Source: Photobacterium sp. TLY01 (GTDB lineage Bacteria; Pseudomonadota; Gammaproteobacteria; Enterobacterales; Vibrionaceae). From it: a stretch of DNA of 64,000 nt. The notes below the pieces were generated by a model. That model had not been told where the DNA came from. It saw only the letters and a program-made list of their open reading frames with translations, and ran no database searches. The position numbers and the translations under genes were made by a program. The stretch spans positions 744,001 through 808,000 of the forward strand of contig NZ_CP090365.1 of NCBI RefSeq assembly GCF_021432065.1. The letters are read 5' to 3'. Every line of letters starts with the position of its first letter. Position 1 is the first letter of the stretch. Positions 23,427-33,155 of this stretch are shown here, one piece after another.

Positions 23427-24719
23427 TTATTTTTTCAATGTTTTCGGTGCAGCACTGCGATTACGAATCGCTTTTTGTAACCGCATCCGGCGCTCTGCCG
23501 CAGATTGATCCGGGTTGTTCGTCCGGCCTTTACGATCGCGATAAGAAGCTTTGGTGTTCAGCTTCTCAATGAGTGCATCACGTTTCGCGGGTTCATAACC
23601 TTCCAGAATCACCCGGCGAATGCGCTGTTTGATGAGTTTTTCCACTTGCAGCAAAGTCAGTTCTTCTTCACGGCTGACAAAAGAAATTGCGTGACCTTGC
23701 TGTCCGGCACGACCGGTACGGCCAATGCGGTGGACATAGTCTTCGGCAAGGAACGGCATGTCATAGTTCACCACATGCGGTAAACCTTGAATATCCAGTC
23801 CGCGAGCTGCCACTTCCGTGGCCACCATGACGCGAGCTTTGCCTGTCGTAAATTCTTCCAGCGCACGGCGGCGTGCACTTTGTGCTTTATCACCATGGCA
23901 AAGTACGGCTTTGATTCCGTCGAGTTTCAGCTCAGTGACCAGCGTATTGGCCGTTTCTTTGTAATTGACAAACACCAGTACCTGCTGCCAGTTCTTTTTG
24001 CCGATCAGCTCAGAAAGCAGTTCACGTTTGCGTTCCTCGTCAACCGGATAAACCACATGCGCCACGGTTTCTGCCGTCGAGTTTTCAGGCGTGACTGAAA
24101 TACGCTTGGGTTTGTTTGTAATGTCGCCAGCCAGTTTGTTCATCATGCTGGAGAAGGTCGCAGAAAACAGCATGGTTTGCGGATGGCCCTGAATACCGCT
24201 CATAATCGTGCGGATATCCCCAATGAAACCCATATCTAACATACGGTCTGCTTCATCAAACACCAGAAATTCCAGGTTTGCTAACGACAGGTTGCCGAGG
24301 TCCAGATGCTCAATTAAACGGCCCGGCGTGGCAACCAGAATGTCAACGCCACTTTCCAGTTGTTTTTCCTGGCTCGACATTTTCTTGCCGCCAAAAACAG
24401 CCGCCACACGTAATTCCAGATACTGGCTGTAATCTGAAATATTGCGTGCGATTTGCTCTGCCAGTTCACGTGTCGGCGCAAGGATCAGTGCGCGAGTGGT
24501 AAAACTTTTTCTGGCTTTCGGGGTATCTGCAATTTTCTGGATAATCGGCAGTGAAAATGCAGCTGTTTTGCCCGTACCTGTCTGGGCATTTGCCACAATG
24601 TCCTCACCACGACGGGCAGCAGGGATCGCTTTTTGCTGAATAGGGGTCATCTTTTCATAACCACATTCGTCCAAAGCGCGAACAATTTCCGGAGCAAAAT
24701 TTTGTGAAGCAAATGACAT
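23427..24719 (-). CDS. rhlE: DEAD-box ATP-dependent RNA helicase, RhlE-type
   Basis: A 430-aa DEAD-box helicase that unwinds structured RNA. Motifs in order: Q motif (MTPIQQKAIPA), I (AQTGTGKT), Ia (PTRELAEQ), II (DEAD), III (SAT), V (ATEVAARGLDIQG) and VI (HRIGRTGRAG). The short basic C-terminal tail (RMRLQKAIRNRSAAPKTLKK) is typical of RhlE, which acts in ribosome assembly and RNA turnover. A ~190-bp leader precedes the neighbouring gene; cold induction is common for such genes, and the upstream AT-rich leader would allow it. Confidence 0.9.
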   Translation of the reverse strand: MSFASQNFAPEIVRALDECGYEKMTPIQQKAIPAARRGEDIVANAQTGTGKTAAFSLPIIQKIADTPKARKSFTTRALILAPTRELAEQIARNISDYSQYLELRVAAVFGGKKMSSQEKQLESGVDILVATPGRLIEHLDLGNLSLANLEFLVFDEADRMLDMGFIGDIRTIMSGIQGHPQTMLFSATFSSMMNKLAGDITNKPKRISVTPENSTAETVAHVVYPVDEERKRELLSELIGKKNWQQVLVFVNYKETANTLVTELKLDGIKAVLCHGDKAQSARRRALEEFTTGKARVMVATEVAARGLDIQGLPHVVNYDMPFLAEDYVHRIGRTGRAGQQGHAISFVSREEELTLLQVEKLIKQRIRRVILEGYEPAKRDALIEKLNTKASYRDRKGRTNNPDQSAAERRMRLQKAIRNRSAAPKTLKK

Positions 24720-24909
24720 GTTACATTCCTACAGACGGTATACCGAACGAAACGCTAAGCTGAGGATTCCGTTTGGTATGACTGACCAAAACCACGGATT
24801 ATAGAGCAATAATCATAGCCTGTGGCAGATGATTTGAGCTTTAGCCGAAAAATTACGCAATAAAGACGAATATCCGGCCAGAAACAACCCGGGCTGAGCC
24901 CGGCTTGTG

Positions 24910-25629
24910 TCAGGAAAGAGAGGAGAGCAGCAGTGGCGGGTTGTCCGTAATCATGATATCGACGCCCCACTGGTAAAATCGGGTCACCAATTCCGGTTTA
25001 TTCATGGTCCAGATATGAAGATCCAACCCGGCCTGCTTAATACGACCTGCCAGTGTTTCGTCCAGTAACCGATAGTCCATGTGGACACTGAAGAGTTCAA
25101 GTTGCTTTGATAATGCCATCAGATCGTCCGGTACGCTGTCGCAGATCAAGCCCCGGCGGATATGCGGCATCATCTTCTGGCAACAGGTGACAGCGTTCAC
25201 GGAAAAACTGGACAATATCAGCGATTCCGCAGGGAAACCATTGGCCGCAATGGTGTCGGCAACCTTGCTGACCAGTAACCCGGTTTCTGACTCATCGTGA
25301 ACTTTGATTTCCAGATTCAGGTTGAGTTGATATGTCCGGCAGGCTGTCAGGGCTTCGTCCAGCGTCAGGATGCGCTCGTTGGCAAAGTTGGCGCTGAACC
25401 AGCTGCCGGCATCAAGCGCTTTTAATTCAGCCAGATTCAGTTCACGGACATAACCACGGCCGTTGGTGCAACGATTCACTTTTTTGTCATGAAACATGAC
25501 GGGGATAAAATCAGCACAAAGTTGAGTGTCCATTTCAACCCACTGAATCTGATGTTTTGCGGCTTCCTGTAAGCCTGCCAGGGTATTTTCAGGAGCCAGG
25601 GCAGCGGCTCCGCGATGTCCGGAAATCAT
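24910..25629 (-). CDS. glycerophosphodiester phosphodiesterase
   Basis: A 239-aa cytoplasmic GDPD enzyme hydrolysing glycerophosphodiesters to glycerol-3-phosphate and an alcohol, like UgpQ. Catalytic elements: GHRGAAALAPENTL (His and Glu region), VEMDTQLC, PVMFHDKKVNRCTNG and the later LNLEIKVHD. No signal peptide, so UgpQ rather than GlpQ type. It stands alone without ugp transporter genes. Confidence 0.92.
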   Translation of the reverse strand: MISGHRGAAALAPENTLAGLQEAAKHQIQWVEMDTQLCADFIPVMFHDKKVNRCTNGRGYVRELNLAELKALDAGSWFSANFANERILTLDEALTACRTYQLNLNLEIKVHDESETGLLVSKVADTIAANGFPAESLILSSFSVNAVTCCQKMMPHIRRGLICDSVPDDLMALSKQLELFSVHMDYRLLDETLAGRIKQAGLDLHIWTMNKPELVTRFYQWGVDIMITDNPPLLLSSLS

Positions 25630-25732
25630 AGGTAATCAGTACCATCAAGAAAAAAGAGACAGGTAAAGGCTGTATCTGTGAGTATGTCTCAGGATTATAA
25701 CAGTTCAATGACGGTAATCGTCCAGGCGTTAA

Positions 25733-25897
25733 TCAGCGCTCCGCGGTGGCCGCCCCGACATAACTACCGAGCTTGATGAAATAATGTTTATTGCAATGGC
25801 TGCACTGGAATTTATGGCTATTTCTGTGCAGTATTTTATCGAACATGGTTCGACGAATACGCTGAGGAACACTCTTATTTTTGCAATGCGGACACAT
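25733..25897 (-). CDS. small zinc-ribbon protein (54 aa)
   Basis: A 54-codon ORF with two zinc-knuckle pairs, MCPHCKNKSV and QCSHCNKHY, 28 residues apart and joined by a basic stretch. That is a treble-clef or rubredoxin-like ribbon, and one that small DNA- or RNA-binding proteins often carry. The ribosome site is weak. It is on the opposite strand to a longer open frame that has no sensible composition. Some similar ribbons in Vibrio are transposase-like remnants, so a fragment is also possible. Confidence 0.6.
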   Translation of the reverse strand: MCPHCKNKSVPQRIRRTMFDKILHRNSHKFQCSHCNKHYFIKLGSYVGAATAER

Positions 25898-26218
25898 AAT
25901 CGTTCTTGTTCTATGAAATTATGGGCGTATTGTATGCGACAAAGTGATGAGTTCAGTGATTCAGATCACAAATCACTATTGCATATGCGGCAGGGTGTTA
26001 TGCGTAAGTTGAATACTGGCGGCGTGTCATTCTGATCGGTGTAGCCACGCTGTGCTGGCGCAATAAACATGTGTCTGGTGAAGAACATGAAAGCTGGATA
26101 TGAGTGTGTTACCATTCGCCGACTTTTAACCGTGTCGCTGGCGGTGCTTCCTTGATTGACAGGGGATGCAGCGACTTTCCGCTTCGCACGATGACGATAG
26201 ATTGATGAGGAATTGAGT
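25898..26218. other. intergenic stretch without a recognised gene
   Basis: About 320 bp between the small zinc-ribbon ORF and the MazG-like gene. The open frames here are short and lack ribosome sites. The right end carries the GAGGAA site of the next gene. I see no RNA gene or repeat. Confidence 0.5.
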
Positions 26219-26797
26219 ATGAAACTGACTGTGCTGGATCAGGCATTGTTTGACCACTTGTATCGTGACATTAGAGAGTTTCGTACGACGTTTGATCTGG
26301 ACATTGACAATCCATCAACACTCAATGAGCAAATGGATCAGTTACATACCTCGCTGGCCGTAGAAGAACTGACAGAGCTGGCGGAAGCCGATTCGCTGGT
26401 TGAGCAGGCCGATGCTATTGTCGATACTGTCTATGTTCTGATGGGGCGCCTGGTACATTTAGGTCACAGTCAGGTCCAGGACAACCTGGGGATCAGCTAT
26501 ATGATTGACCTGTTGCTGCAAATTGCCGAACGACTGAATATCGATTTTGTACCCTGCTGGGATGAAGTACATGCCAGTAATATGAGCAAGGTGTGTCGTA
26601 ATGAGCAGGAATTCTCGGAAACACAGGCGTTTTATGCCAAGCAGGGCGTAGAGATTACAGGGAACCAGAAAGGCGATTACATCATCGCTAAATGTGCCAA
26701 AGATGTAGCGTTGGAAGATAAAGTCATACGCAAAGGAAAAGTCCTGAAATCTGTGTATTATCGTCCTGCCGATCTGGTGACACTGGTAACTAACTAA
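26219..26797 (+). CDS. MazG-like / phosphoribosyl-ATP pyrophosphohydrolase family protein
   Basis: A 192-aa all-alpha NTP pyrophosphatase-like protein. Helices with EELTELAEADSLVEQADAIVDTVYVLMG carry the ExxE...ExxD metal-binding pattern (shown in pieces: EELTELAEAD at ~49-58, EQADAIVDTV at ~62-71). The C-terminal half is family-specific and contains a Lys-rich KVIRKGKVLKS. The ATG at 26219 follows GAGGAA; an in-frame TTG two codons earlier is less likely. Probably house-cleaning of non-canonical NTPs; substrate unknown. Confidence 0.82.
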   Translation: MKLTVLDQALFDHLYRDIREFRTTFDLDIDNPSTLNEQMDQLHTSLAVEELTELAEADSLVEQADAIVDTVYVLMGRLVHLGHSQVQDNLGISYMIDLLLQIAERLNIDFVPCWDEVHASNMSKVCRNEQEFSETQAFYAKQGVEITGNQKGDYIIAKCAKDVALEDKVIRKGKVLKSVYYRPADLVTLVTN

Positions 26798-26820
26798 TTT
26801 CTGAGTTTCATCAGCGTTTG

Positions 26821-26847
26821 ATCCCTGCCCCATAGGCAGGGATTTTT
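26821..26847 (+). terminator. intrinsic terminator
   Basis: ATCCCTGCC and GGCAGGGAT, 9-bp stem with 5-nt loop, then TTTT. Confidence 0.88.
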
Positions 26848-26926
26848 CCGACTATTTTCATTCATTGTCTACGAACTGACGTACCACCCCTTTACACTTT
26901 TCTTTTTTCTTGACGAATTGCTGATT

Positions 26927-28291
26927 ATGCCGCGAACTCATGCCACTGAATCCCCCCATACAGGTTCGCTGTCGCGACAGCTGTTTACGATGACCTGGCC
27001 GATGATGTTTGGTGTCCTGTCGTTGATGAGCTTTCAACTGGTCGACAGTGCCTTCATCGGACAGTTAGGTGTGTTGCCACTGGCTGCACAAGGTTTCACG
27101 CTACCGATACAAATGATCATCATTGGCCTTCAGGTTGGGCTGGGAATTGCCACAACAGCGGTGATCTCTCGGGTGCTGGGCAGTGGCGATGGTCAGCGAG
27201 CCAAGCAGTTAGGTGGTCTGGTTGTGCTGACCGGGGCGCTGATTGTCTTCGCCGTCGGAATTGTCATCTGGCTATTACGGGGACCAATTCTCTCCGTGCT
27301 GAGCGCTCCGGACAATGTCCGGCCACTCATTGATGCTTACTGGCCTTACTGGTTGTGCAGCGCCTGGCTGGGTGCCATGGTTTATTTTGCCTACAGCTTG
27401 TGCCGAGCTAACGGCAATACTGTGCTGCCCGGTATCATGATGGTGGTGACCAGCGTCCTGAATATGGTGCTGGACCCGCTCTTTATTTTCACGTTGGACC
27501 TGGGGCTCGTCGGCGCTGCAATGGCGACCATCGTTGCATTTGCAATCGGTATGCTGGTGATGTTTCCGGTTGTGATTAAACGTCACTGGATGTCGCTGAA
27601 CTGGCAAGGTTTGCAGGTCATGACATCCATTAAAGAACTCCTGAACATCATGGCGCCTGCCATGCTCAGCCAGCTGATGCCGCCGCTGGCTTCCATGCTG
27701 GCAACAAAACTGGTTGCAGGCTTCGGCGCTGCTGCCGTCGCTGCCTGGGCGTTAGGATCCAGGCTGGAATTTTTCTCTATTGTGGTGGTACTGGCGCTCA
27801 CGATGTCTATGCCGCCCATGGTGGGCCGCTGTCTGGGCCGTAAGGACATGGTATCCATCACCGCACTGATACGGTTGGCCGTGAAATTTATCATGGTCTG
27901 GCAGTTTGCGATCGCCGCGATTTTGCTGGTGTTGTCGGTCTGGCTGCCGTCCGTACTCAGTAGCGACTCATCCGTCAGCCAGCTGCTTTCTGTACATCTT
28001 CGCTGGGTGCCTGTCAGTCTTGGCCCGCTTGGGGTGTGCATGCTGATGGTCTCGGTGAGTAACGCCCTGGGGATGCCGATGCGGGCTTTGGTGATTTCCT
28101 GTTTAAGGCTGTTCGCCTGCTTCCTGCCATTGATCTGGCTGGGCGCGCATTTGGGCGGAATAAAGGGCCTGTTTATCGGGGCGATGTTTGGTAATCTTGC
28201 CGCCGGACTGATGGCCTGGCTGTGTTTCCAGCAGGGCATGCAGAAAGTGGTCGCGAAATTCACACCTGCGACTATGGCAGAGCAGAATTAA
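26927..28291 (+). CDS. MATE family efflux transporter
   Basis: A 454-aa inner-membrane multidrug/ion antiporter with 12 predicted helices. LFTMTWPMMFGVLSLM and VDSAFIGQLG at the N-terminus, then a long central pair-repeat, match MATE (DinF/NorM-like) proteins. The ATG at 26927 is chosen over an upstream TTG in frame; its ribosome site is weak. It opens a tight rightward run: an alpha/beta hydrolase 13 bp downstream, then a BASS transporter. The three may form an operon. Confidence 0.9.
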   Translation: MPRTHATESPHTGSLSRQLFTMTWPMMFGVLSLMSFQLVDSAFIGQLGVLPLAAQGFTLPIQMIIIGLQVGLGIATTAVISRVLGSGDGQRAKQLGGLVVLTGALIVFAVGIVIWLLRGPILSVLSAPDNVRPLIDAYWPYWLCSAWLGAMVYFAYSLCRANGNTVLPGIMMVVTSVLNMVLDPLFIFTLDLGLVGAAMATIVAFAIGMLVMFPVVIKRHWMSLNWQGLQVMTSIKELLNIMAPAMLSQLMPPLASMLATKLVAGFGAAAVAAWALGSRLEFFSIVVVLALTMSMPPMVGRCLGRKDMVSITALIRLAVKFIMVWQFAIAAILLVLSVWLPSVLSSDSSVSQLLSVHLRWVPVSLGPLGVCMLMVSVSNALGMPMRALVISCLRLFACFLPLIWLGAHLGGIKGLFIGAMFGNLAAGLMAWLCFQQGMQKVVAKFTPATMAEQN

Positions 28292-28303
28292 CTTGGAGCA
28301 ACA

Positions 28304-29131
28304 ATGAACGGTATTTCCCCGCAGGAACGGCATCGATTTAAGAGCATCAGTTATCAGGATATCGGGCAGGGACCGGTGATCCTTCTGGGTCATGCTTACC
28401 TGTGGGACAGCACAATGTGGCAGCATCAGATTGCTGTGCTCAGTCAGCATTTTCGTTGTATCGTGCCAGATTTCTGGGGACACGGGGAATCTGAAGCCGC
28501 GCCGTCCGCCAGCGCGACGCTGGCTGACTATGCCAGTTTGATCAATGAATTACTTGAGCACCTTGGTATCGAGCAAATGGGTGTTGCAGGTCACTCACTG
28601 GGCGGAAGCTGGGCGATCGAACTGGGGGTGCTTGCCCCGGCCAAAGTGAAGTCGCTGGCGCTGCTGGACAGTTTTGCCGGCCTGGAGCCTGAAGTGGTGA
28701 ACCTGAAATATCAGGCGCTGTTACGGGAGGCAGAATCCGCTCAGTGTTTCAGCCAGACTTTTATTGATTTCTTTACGCCGTTACAGTTCGGTCTGAATAC
28801 AGCGCAGCGCCGGCCTGAACTGGTCGCGCAGTTTCGTGCCTGCTTAGCGCAATATCAGGGCGATGCGGTCAGTGCGCTGGCTCAGGCCGGGCGTATGTGG
28901 TTTGGTCGCCGTGATAGTTTTGAGGATGCCGAAAACTTTGCACTCCCTTGTCTGCTGCTTGTCGGCGCGCAAGACAGAATTCGCTCTGTGCTGGAATCGC
29001 ACCTGATGCTGGATGGTGTCACCGGAAGCCGCCTTGAGCTGATTGCAGAAGCAGGCCATTTAACCCCCCTGGAACAACCGGAAGAGGTCACAGGCCATTT
29101 ACTGCCATTTTTCCGGCACACCATGGAATGA
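28304..29131 (+). CDS. alpha/beta hydrolase
   Basis: A 275-aa cytoplasmic alpha/beta-fold hydrolase. Oxyanion region LLGHAYLWDSTMW, nucleophile elbow VAGHSLGGSWAI (Ser ~99), acid near LLVGAQDRI and His in EAGHLTPLEQPEE. TTGGAG lies upstream of the ATG, 13 bp after the MATE gene. A haloperoxidase/esterase-type enzyme; substrate unknown. Confidence 0.87.
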   Translation: MNGISPQERHRFKSISYQDIGQGPVILLGHAYLWDSTMWQHQIAVLSQHFRCIVPDFWGHGESEAAPSASATLADYASLINELLEHLGIEQMGVAGHSLGGSWAIELGVLAPAKVKSLALLDSFAGLEPEVVNLKYQALLREAESAQCFSQTFIDFFTPLQFGLNTAQRRPELVAQFRACLAQYQGDAVSALAQAGRMWFGRRDSFEDAENFALPCLLLVGAQDRIRSVLESHLMLDGVTGSRLELIAEAGHLTPLEQPEEVTGHLLPFFRHTME

Positions 29132-29155
29132 CGTGAGAGTAATTGAGGGAATAAG

Positions 29156-30091
29156 ATGCTAGGGATAGTGATCAGACTTTTTCCGCTGTGGGCTGTGCTG
29201 CTCTCAGCTTATGCTTATGTTCAGCCGGATTTTTTTGTGGCGTTGAAAACCGCGATTGTGCCGTTGCTGACCTTTGTGATGTTAACCATGGGACTGACAT
29301 TGAAAACGACGGATTTTCTGGCAGTCGTCCAGAACAAACGTGCGGTGAGTGTTGGTGTCCTGCTGCAGTTTACCGTCATGCCGCTGGTGGCTATTGTGCT
29401 GAGCCTGGCATTGGGGTTTAACCCTGAGCAAACCGTCGGTATGGTGCTGGTGGGCAGCGTCGCCGGTGGGACTGCATCCAATGTGATTTGCTATCTCGCC
29501 AAAGGGGATGTTGCGCTGTCTATTACTATGACGGCCATGTCGACCTTGCTGGGTGTGTTTCTGACCCCACTGCTCACCGGCTCTCTGGCGGGACTGAGCG
29601 TCGAAGTTCCGATGATGGCGATGCTCGCCAGTCTGGTAAAAATCGTGCTGTTACCTGTGCTGGGCGGGGTGGTGATCAATCATTTTGCAGCGGGTTTCAC
29701 GCGCCGGCTGGTTCCCGTCCTGCCTTTGTTGTCTGTGGTTGCCATTGTCATGATTATTGCGATTGTGGTGGCGCTCAACGCTGAAAGCCTGACGCAAATC
29801 GGGCCTGTGATTGCGCTGGCGGTGATTCTTCATAATGGGATTGGTCTGGCCGCCGGATATTATTCCTGCCGTCTGTTGGGATTCAACGAGACGGTCTGCC
29901 GTACGATTGCCATTGAGGTTGGTTTACAAAATTCCGGTCTGGCAACGGCGCTGGCGATGAAATTCTTCTCCCCGGTGGCGGCGATACCCGGCACGCTGTT
30001 TTCAATCTGGCATAACATTTCAGGCTCAATGCTGGCGGCGTACTGGTCTAAAAAAGCCCCGGCTCAACGTGTGGATCCGCTCGCAAGCTGA
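29156..30091 (+). CDS. bile acid:sodium symporter (BASS) family protein
   Basis: A 311-aa membrane protein with ~9-10 helices. The BASS signature GLTLKTTDF, GFNPEQTVGMVLVGSVAGGTASNV region and later EVGLQNSGLATALA are present. Bacterial members import organic anions with Na+, or are pantothenate/ketopantoate-type carriers. GAGGGAATAAG precedes the ATG; last gene of the MATE-hydrolase-BASS run, with a terminator after it. Confidence 0.88.
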   Translation: MLGIVIRLFPLWAVLLSAYAYVQPDFFVALKTAIVPLLTFVMLTMGLTLKTTDFLAVVQNKRAVSVGVLLQFTVMPLVAIVLSLALGFNPEQTVGMVLVGSVAGGTASNVICYLAKGDVALSITMTAMSTLLGVFLTPLLTGSLAGLSVEVPMMAMLASLVKIVLLPVLGGVVINHFAAGFTRRLVPVLPLLSVVAIVMIIAIVVALNAESLTQIGPVIALAVILHNGIGLAAGYYSCRLLGFNETVCRTIAIEVGLQNSGLATALAMKFFSPVAAIPGTLFSIWHNISGSMLAAYWSKKAPAQRVDPLAS

Positions 30092-30106
30092 GCCACAGGG
30101 AATCGT

Positions 30107-30142
30107 AAAAAGCAGTCAGTGGGTATCACTGGCTGCTTTTTT
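30107..30142 (+). terminator. terminator of the BASS gene
   Basis: AAAAAGCAG-x-CAGTG pairs with CACTG-x-CTGCTTTTTT, with one bulge, ending in six T. Confidence 0.85.
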
Positions 30143-30225
30143 CATGACACCACCTTTCTGACTCAATCTGATACAACGCCATACGATGAGTGACGGTGTC
30201 ACTGATATTCAATGAGAGTAAAGAC

Positions 30226-31722
30226 ATGCAACCAACTGTTCGTGCCCTGATGGTTCAGGGAACCACCTCCGATGCAGGGAAAAGCGTATTGGTCGCCGGA
30301 TTGTGCCGGGTACTGGCCAGAAAAGGTATTCTGGTCGCGCCATTCAAACCGCAAAACATGGCCCTGAACAGTGCTGTCACTGCTGATGGCGGTGAGATTG
30401 GCCGTGCTCAGGCCGTTCAGGCCTTCGCTTGCGGCATTGAGCCAACGGTAGATATGAATCCGGTGCTGCTGAAACCGAACACGGACACGGCCGCCCAGGT
30501 AATTGTGCAGGGTAAGGCTGTTGAGGACATGGATGCGATTGGCTTTCAGGGTTACAAACAATTTGTGTTGCCCTCGATTTTGCAATCTTTCGCCCGCCTG
30601 CAGGAACGCTATGACACCGTGGTGATTGAAGGGGCAGGCAGTCCGGCTGAAGTAAACCTGCGCGAGAACGATGTTGCCAATATGGGCTTTGCTGAACCTG
30701 CTGATGTGCCTGTCATTATTGTGGCCGACATCGATCGCGGCGGCGTGTTTGCGCATCTGTACGGCACGCTTGCGCTCTTGTCTGAGTCAGAGCAGGCCAG
30801 AGTCAAAGGTTTTGTGATTAACCGCTTTCGCGGCGATATCACCTTGTTGCAATCCGGGCTTGACTGGCTGGAGCAGAAAACAGGCAAGCCTGTGCTGGGT
30901 GTATTGCCTTATCTGCATGGCCTGATGCTGGAAGCCGAAGATGCGATTTCTGTTCAGCAGGTGGCAAAAGTGGAAAAGCCCTTGCAGGTTGTGGTGCCTG
31001 TGTTCACGCGAATCAGTAATCACACCGATTTTGATGCCCTGCGGATGCACCCGCAGGTGAATGTTCACTTGATTGGTAAAGGGGAACCATTGCCGGCCGC
31101 GGATCTGATCATTTTGCCCGGCAGTAAAAGTGTGCGCAGTGATTTAGCCTATCTGCGTGAGCAGGGCTGGGATCAGCAGATTGCCCGCCATTTACGCCTT
31201 GGTGGCAAGGTCATGGGAATTTGCGGCGGTTACCAGATGCTGGGTGAGTGGGTGTCGGACCCGCACGGCCTGGAAGGAGAACCGGGTCAGAGCCGCGGCT
31301 TAGGTTACTTGCCTGTTTCAACCATGCTGGCGCCCGAAAAGCAGCTGAAACGCTCTCAGGGCACATTACGTTTGCCTGGGATGCCCTCGGTTGAGGTCAG
31401 CGGTTATGAAATTCACGCCGGGGTGACATCGGGCGTGTCGCCGGACTCAGCACCGGTTCATTTGCACACAGACAGCGGAAATCTTGCCGACGGTGCAATT
31501 GGTGTCGATGATCAGGTGTTCGGCACTTACTTACACGGTGTGTTTGATAAACCTTCAGCCTGCAGCGCAATTCTGAACTGGGCCGGGTTGGCGGACTGTC
31601 AGACACCAGATATGGATCAAATCAAAGCGGACAACATCGAACGTCTGGCGGATGAAATTGAACAGCATCTCAATTTGGCTGCGCTTTGGCCTGAATGGAA
31701 GCATTTGTTTCAAAAGGTATAA
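30226..31722 (+). CDS. cobQ: cobyric acid synthase
   Basis: A 498-aa amidotransferase that converts adenosylcobyrinate a,c-diamide to adenosylcobyrate in cobalamin synthesis. ATP-binding [18 protein letters not shown] near the N-terminus, [18 protein letters not shown], and a glutaminase half with [11 protein letters not shown] (nucleophile Cys) and a late GTYLHGVFD His. The ATG at 30226 has GAGAGTAAAG upstream; the frame from 30190 adds nothing conserved. No other cob genes are adjacent, and no cobalamin riboswitch is apparent in the 134-bp leader. Confidence 0.95.
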   Translation: MQPTVRALMVQGTTSDAGKSVLVAGLCRVLARKGILVAPFKPQNMALNSAVTADGGEIGRAQAVQAFACGIEPTVDMNPVLLKPNTDTAAQVIVQGKAVEDMDAIGFQGYKQFVLPSILQSFARLQERYDTVVIEGAGSPAEVNLRENDVANMGFAEPADVPVIIVADIDRGGVFAHLYGTLALLSESEQARVKGFVINRFRGDITLLQSGLDWLEQKTGKPVLGVLPYLHGLMLEAEDAISVQQVAKVEKPLQVVVPVFTRISNHTDFDALRMHPQVNVHLIGKGEPLPAADLIILPGSKSVRSDLAYLREQGWDQQIARHLRLGGKVMGICGGYQMLGEWVSDPHGLEGEPGQSRGLGYLPVSTMLAPEKQLKRSQGTLRLPGMPSVEVSGYEIHAGVTSGVSPDSAPVHLHTDSGNLADGAIGVDDQVFGTYLHGVFDKPSACSAILNWAGLADCQTPDMDQIKADNIERLADEIEQHLNLAALWPEWKHLFQKV

Positions 31723-31945
31723 TTTTTCTTTTGAAATGCAATCTGCTGCATGACAACGGAAAGACAGAGTATTTGCAGGGGATTCAGGAAAAATGCCCGA
31801 AAATATCGTCTCACAGGTCTGTGCGGGCGAATAGCATGAAAATCAGGCTGAAAGTGTCAGAATACCGTTTGTCATTCATTTTCAATTAGCGTTTGCACAT
31901 GCAGGATGAAGGCGATAAGTTAAATGCCTGTTGGAGTAGATGATC

Positions 31946-31970
31946 GGCCTGATACTGACCATATCAGGCC
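31946..31970. promoter_or_regulatory. inverted repeat in the aroG leader
   Basis: Perfect 9-bp arms GGCCTGATA and TATCAGGCC with a 7-nt spacer, 26 nt before the aroG ATG. It could be a repressor operator or a leader hairpin. It does not resemble the TyrR box TGTAAA-N6-TTTACA. Confidence 0.45.
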
Positions 31971-31996
31971 ATGATATGTAATTGGAAGTAAGCAGT

Positions 31997-33052
31997 ATGC
32001 ATAAAACAGACGACGTAAGAATTAAAGAAATTAAAGAATTATTGCCACCAGTTGCCGTGCTGGAGAAGTTTCCGGCCACTGAAAACGCATCGGAAACTGT
32101 GTATGAAGCGCGTAAAGCCATTCATAACATTTTAAATGATGAAGACGATCGCTTGCTGGTCGTGGTTGGTCCTTGTTCCATTCATGATCCCAAAGCGGCA
32201 ATTGAGTACGGCGCACGCCTGAAAACATTGCGTGACGAACTGAAAGATCGTCTGGAAATTGTGATGCGTGTTTATTTTGAAAAACCGCGTACCACAGTGG
32301 GCTGGAAAGGTTTGATCAACGACCCGTATATGGATGACAGCTTCCAGCTCAATGACGGTTTGCGCATGGGTCGTAAACTGCTGCTGGATCTGACCGATAT
32401 GGGCATGCCGACAGCTGGTGAATTCCTGGATATGATCACGCCGCAGTACATGGGCGATCTCATCAGTTGGGGTGCAATCGGTGCACGTACGACTGAATCT
32501 CAGGTTCACCGTGAGCTGGCCTCAGGTTTGTCTTGTCCGGTTGGATTTAAAAACGGTACCGACGGCAATATCAAAATTGCGACCGATGCGATCGGTTCCG
32601 CCAGTGCGCCACACCATTTCCTTTCGGTGACCAAGTTCGGCCACTCAGCGATAGTATCGACAGCGGGCAATGAAGACTGCCATATCATTCTGCGTGGCGG
32701 TAAAGAGCCAAATTACAGCGCTGAACATGTAAATGTTGTGGTTGAACAACTGGCAAATGCCGGTCATCGCCAGAAAGTGATGATCGACTTCAGCCACGCC
32801 AACAGCCTGAAGCAATACAAGCGCCAGATTCTGGTTGCTGAAGATGTGGGTCAGCAAATTGCCAGCGGGAACAAAGCGATCTTCGGGGTGATGATTGAAA
32901 GTCACCTGGTTGAAGGTCGTCAGGATATTGTTGATGGCAAAGTGGCCACGTACGGCCAGAGCATCACGGATGCCTGTATTGGCTGGGAAGACACTGAAAG
33001 CGTGTTGCGTGAGCTGGCAGAGAAAGTCGAGCAGCGTCGTCAGAAGTCATGA
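31997..33052 (+). CDS. aroG: 3-deoxy-7-phosphoheptulonate synthase (AroG-type)
   Basis: A 351-aa class I DAHP synthase, the entry enzyme of aromatic amino-acid synthesis. KVMIDFSHANS, LLVVVGPCSIHDP, EKPRTTVGWKGLINDP and SWGAIGARTTESQ carry the active-site Cys, Lys, Arg and metal residues. The N-terminal stretch and overall length fit the Phe-feedback isoenzyme AroG rather than AroF/AroH, but isoenzyme identity is inference. The ATG at 31997 has GGAAGTAAG just upstream. A bidirectional terminator follows. Confidence 0.9.
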   Translation: MHKTDDVRIKEIKELLPPVAVLEKFPATENASETVYEARKAIHNILNDEDDRLLVVVGPCSIHDPKAAIEYGARLKTLRDELKDRLEIVMRVYFEKPRTTVGWKGLINDPYMDDSFQLNDGLRMGRKLLLDLTDMGMPTAGEFLDMITPQYMGDLISWGAIGARTTESQVHRELASGLSCPVGFKNGTDGNIKIATDAIGSASAPHHFLSVTKFGHSAIVSTAGNEDCHIILRGGKEPNYSAEHVNVVVEQLANAGHRQKVMIDFSHANSLKQYKRQILVAEDVGQQIASGNKAIFGVMIESHLVEGRQDIVDGKVATYGQSITDACIGWEDTESVLRELAEKVEQRRQKS

Positions 33053-33091
33053 TCTAATATCGGCGCTGGCACTCAGTGCCAGTCATCATTG

Positions 33092-33127
33092 AAAAAGCGA
33101 GAGTCTGACCGGGCTCTCGCTTTTTTT
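33092..33127. terminator. bidirectional terminator
   Basis: AAAAAGCGAGAG and CTCTCGCTTTTTTT, 12-bp stem, 10-nt loop, T runs on both strands; it serves aroG and the leftward DUF4136 gene. Confidence 0.88.
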
Positions 33128-33155
33128 GTATTCAGGGATGGCGTTTGAGGTGAGA

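Noticed and set aside
25784..26035. 83-aa plus-strand frame
   Set aside because: It overlaps the zinc-ribbon ORF and lacks a ribosome site; composition looks random.
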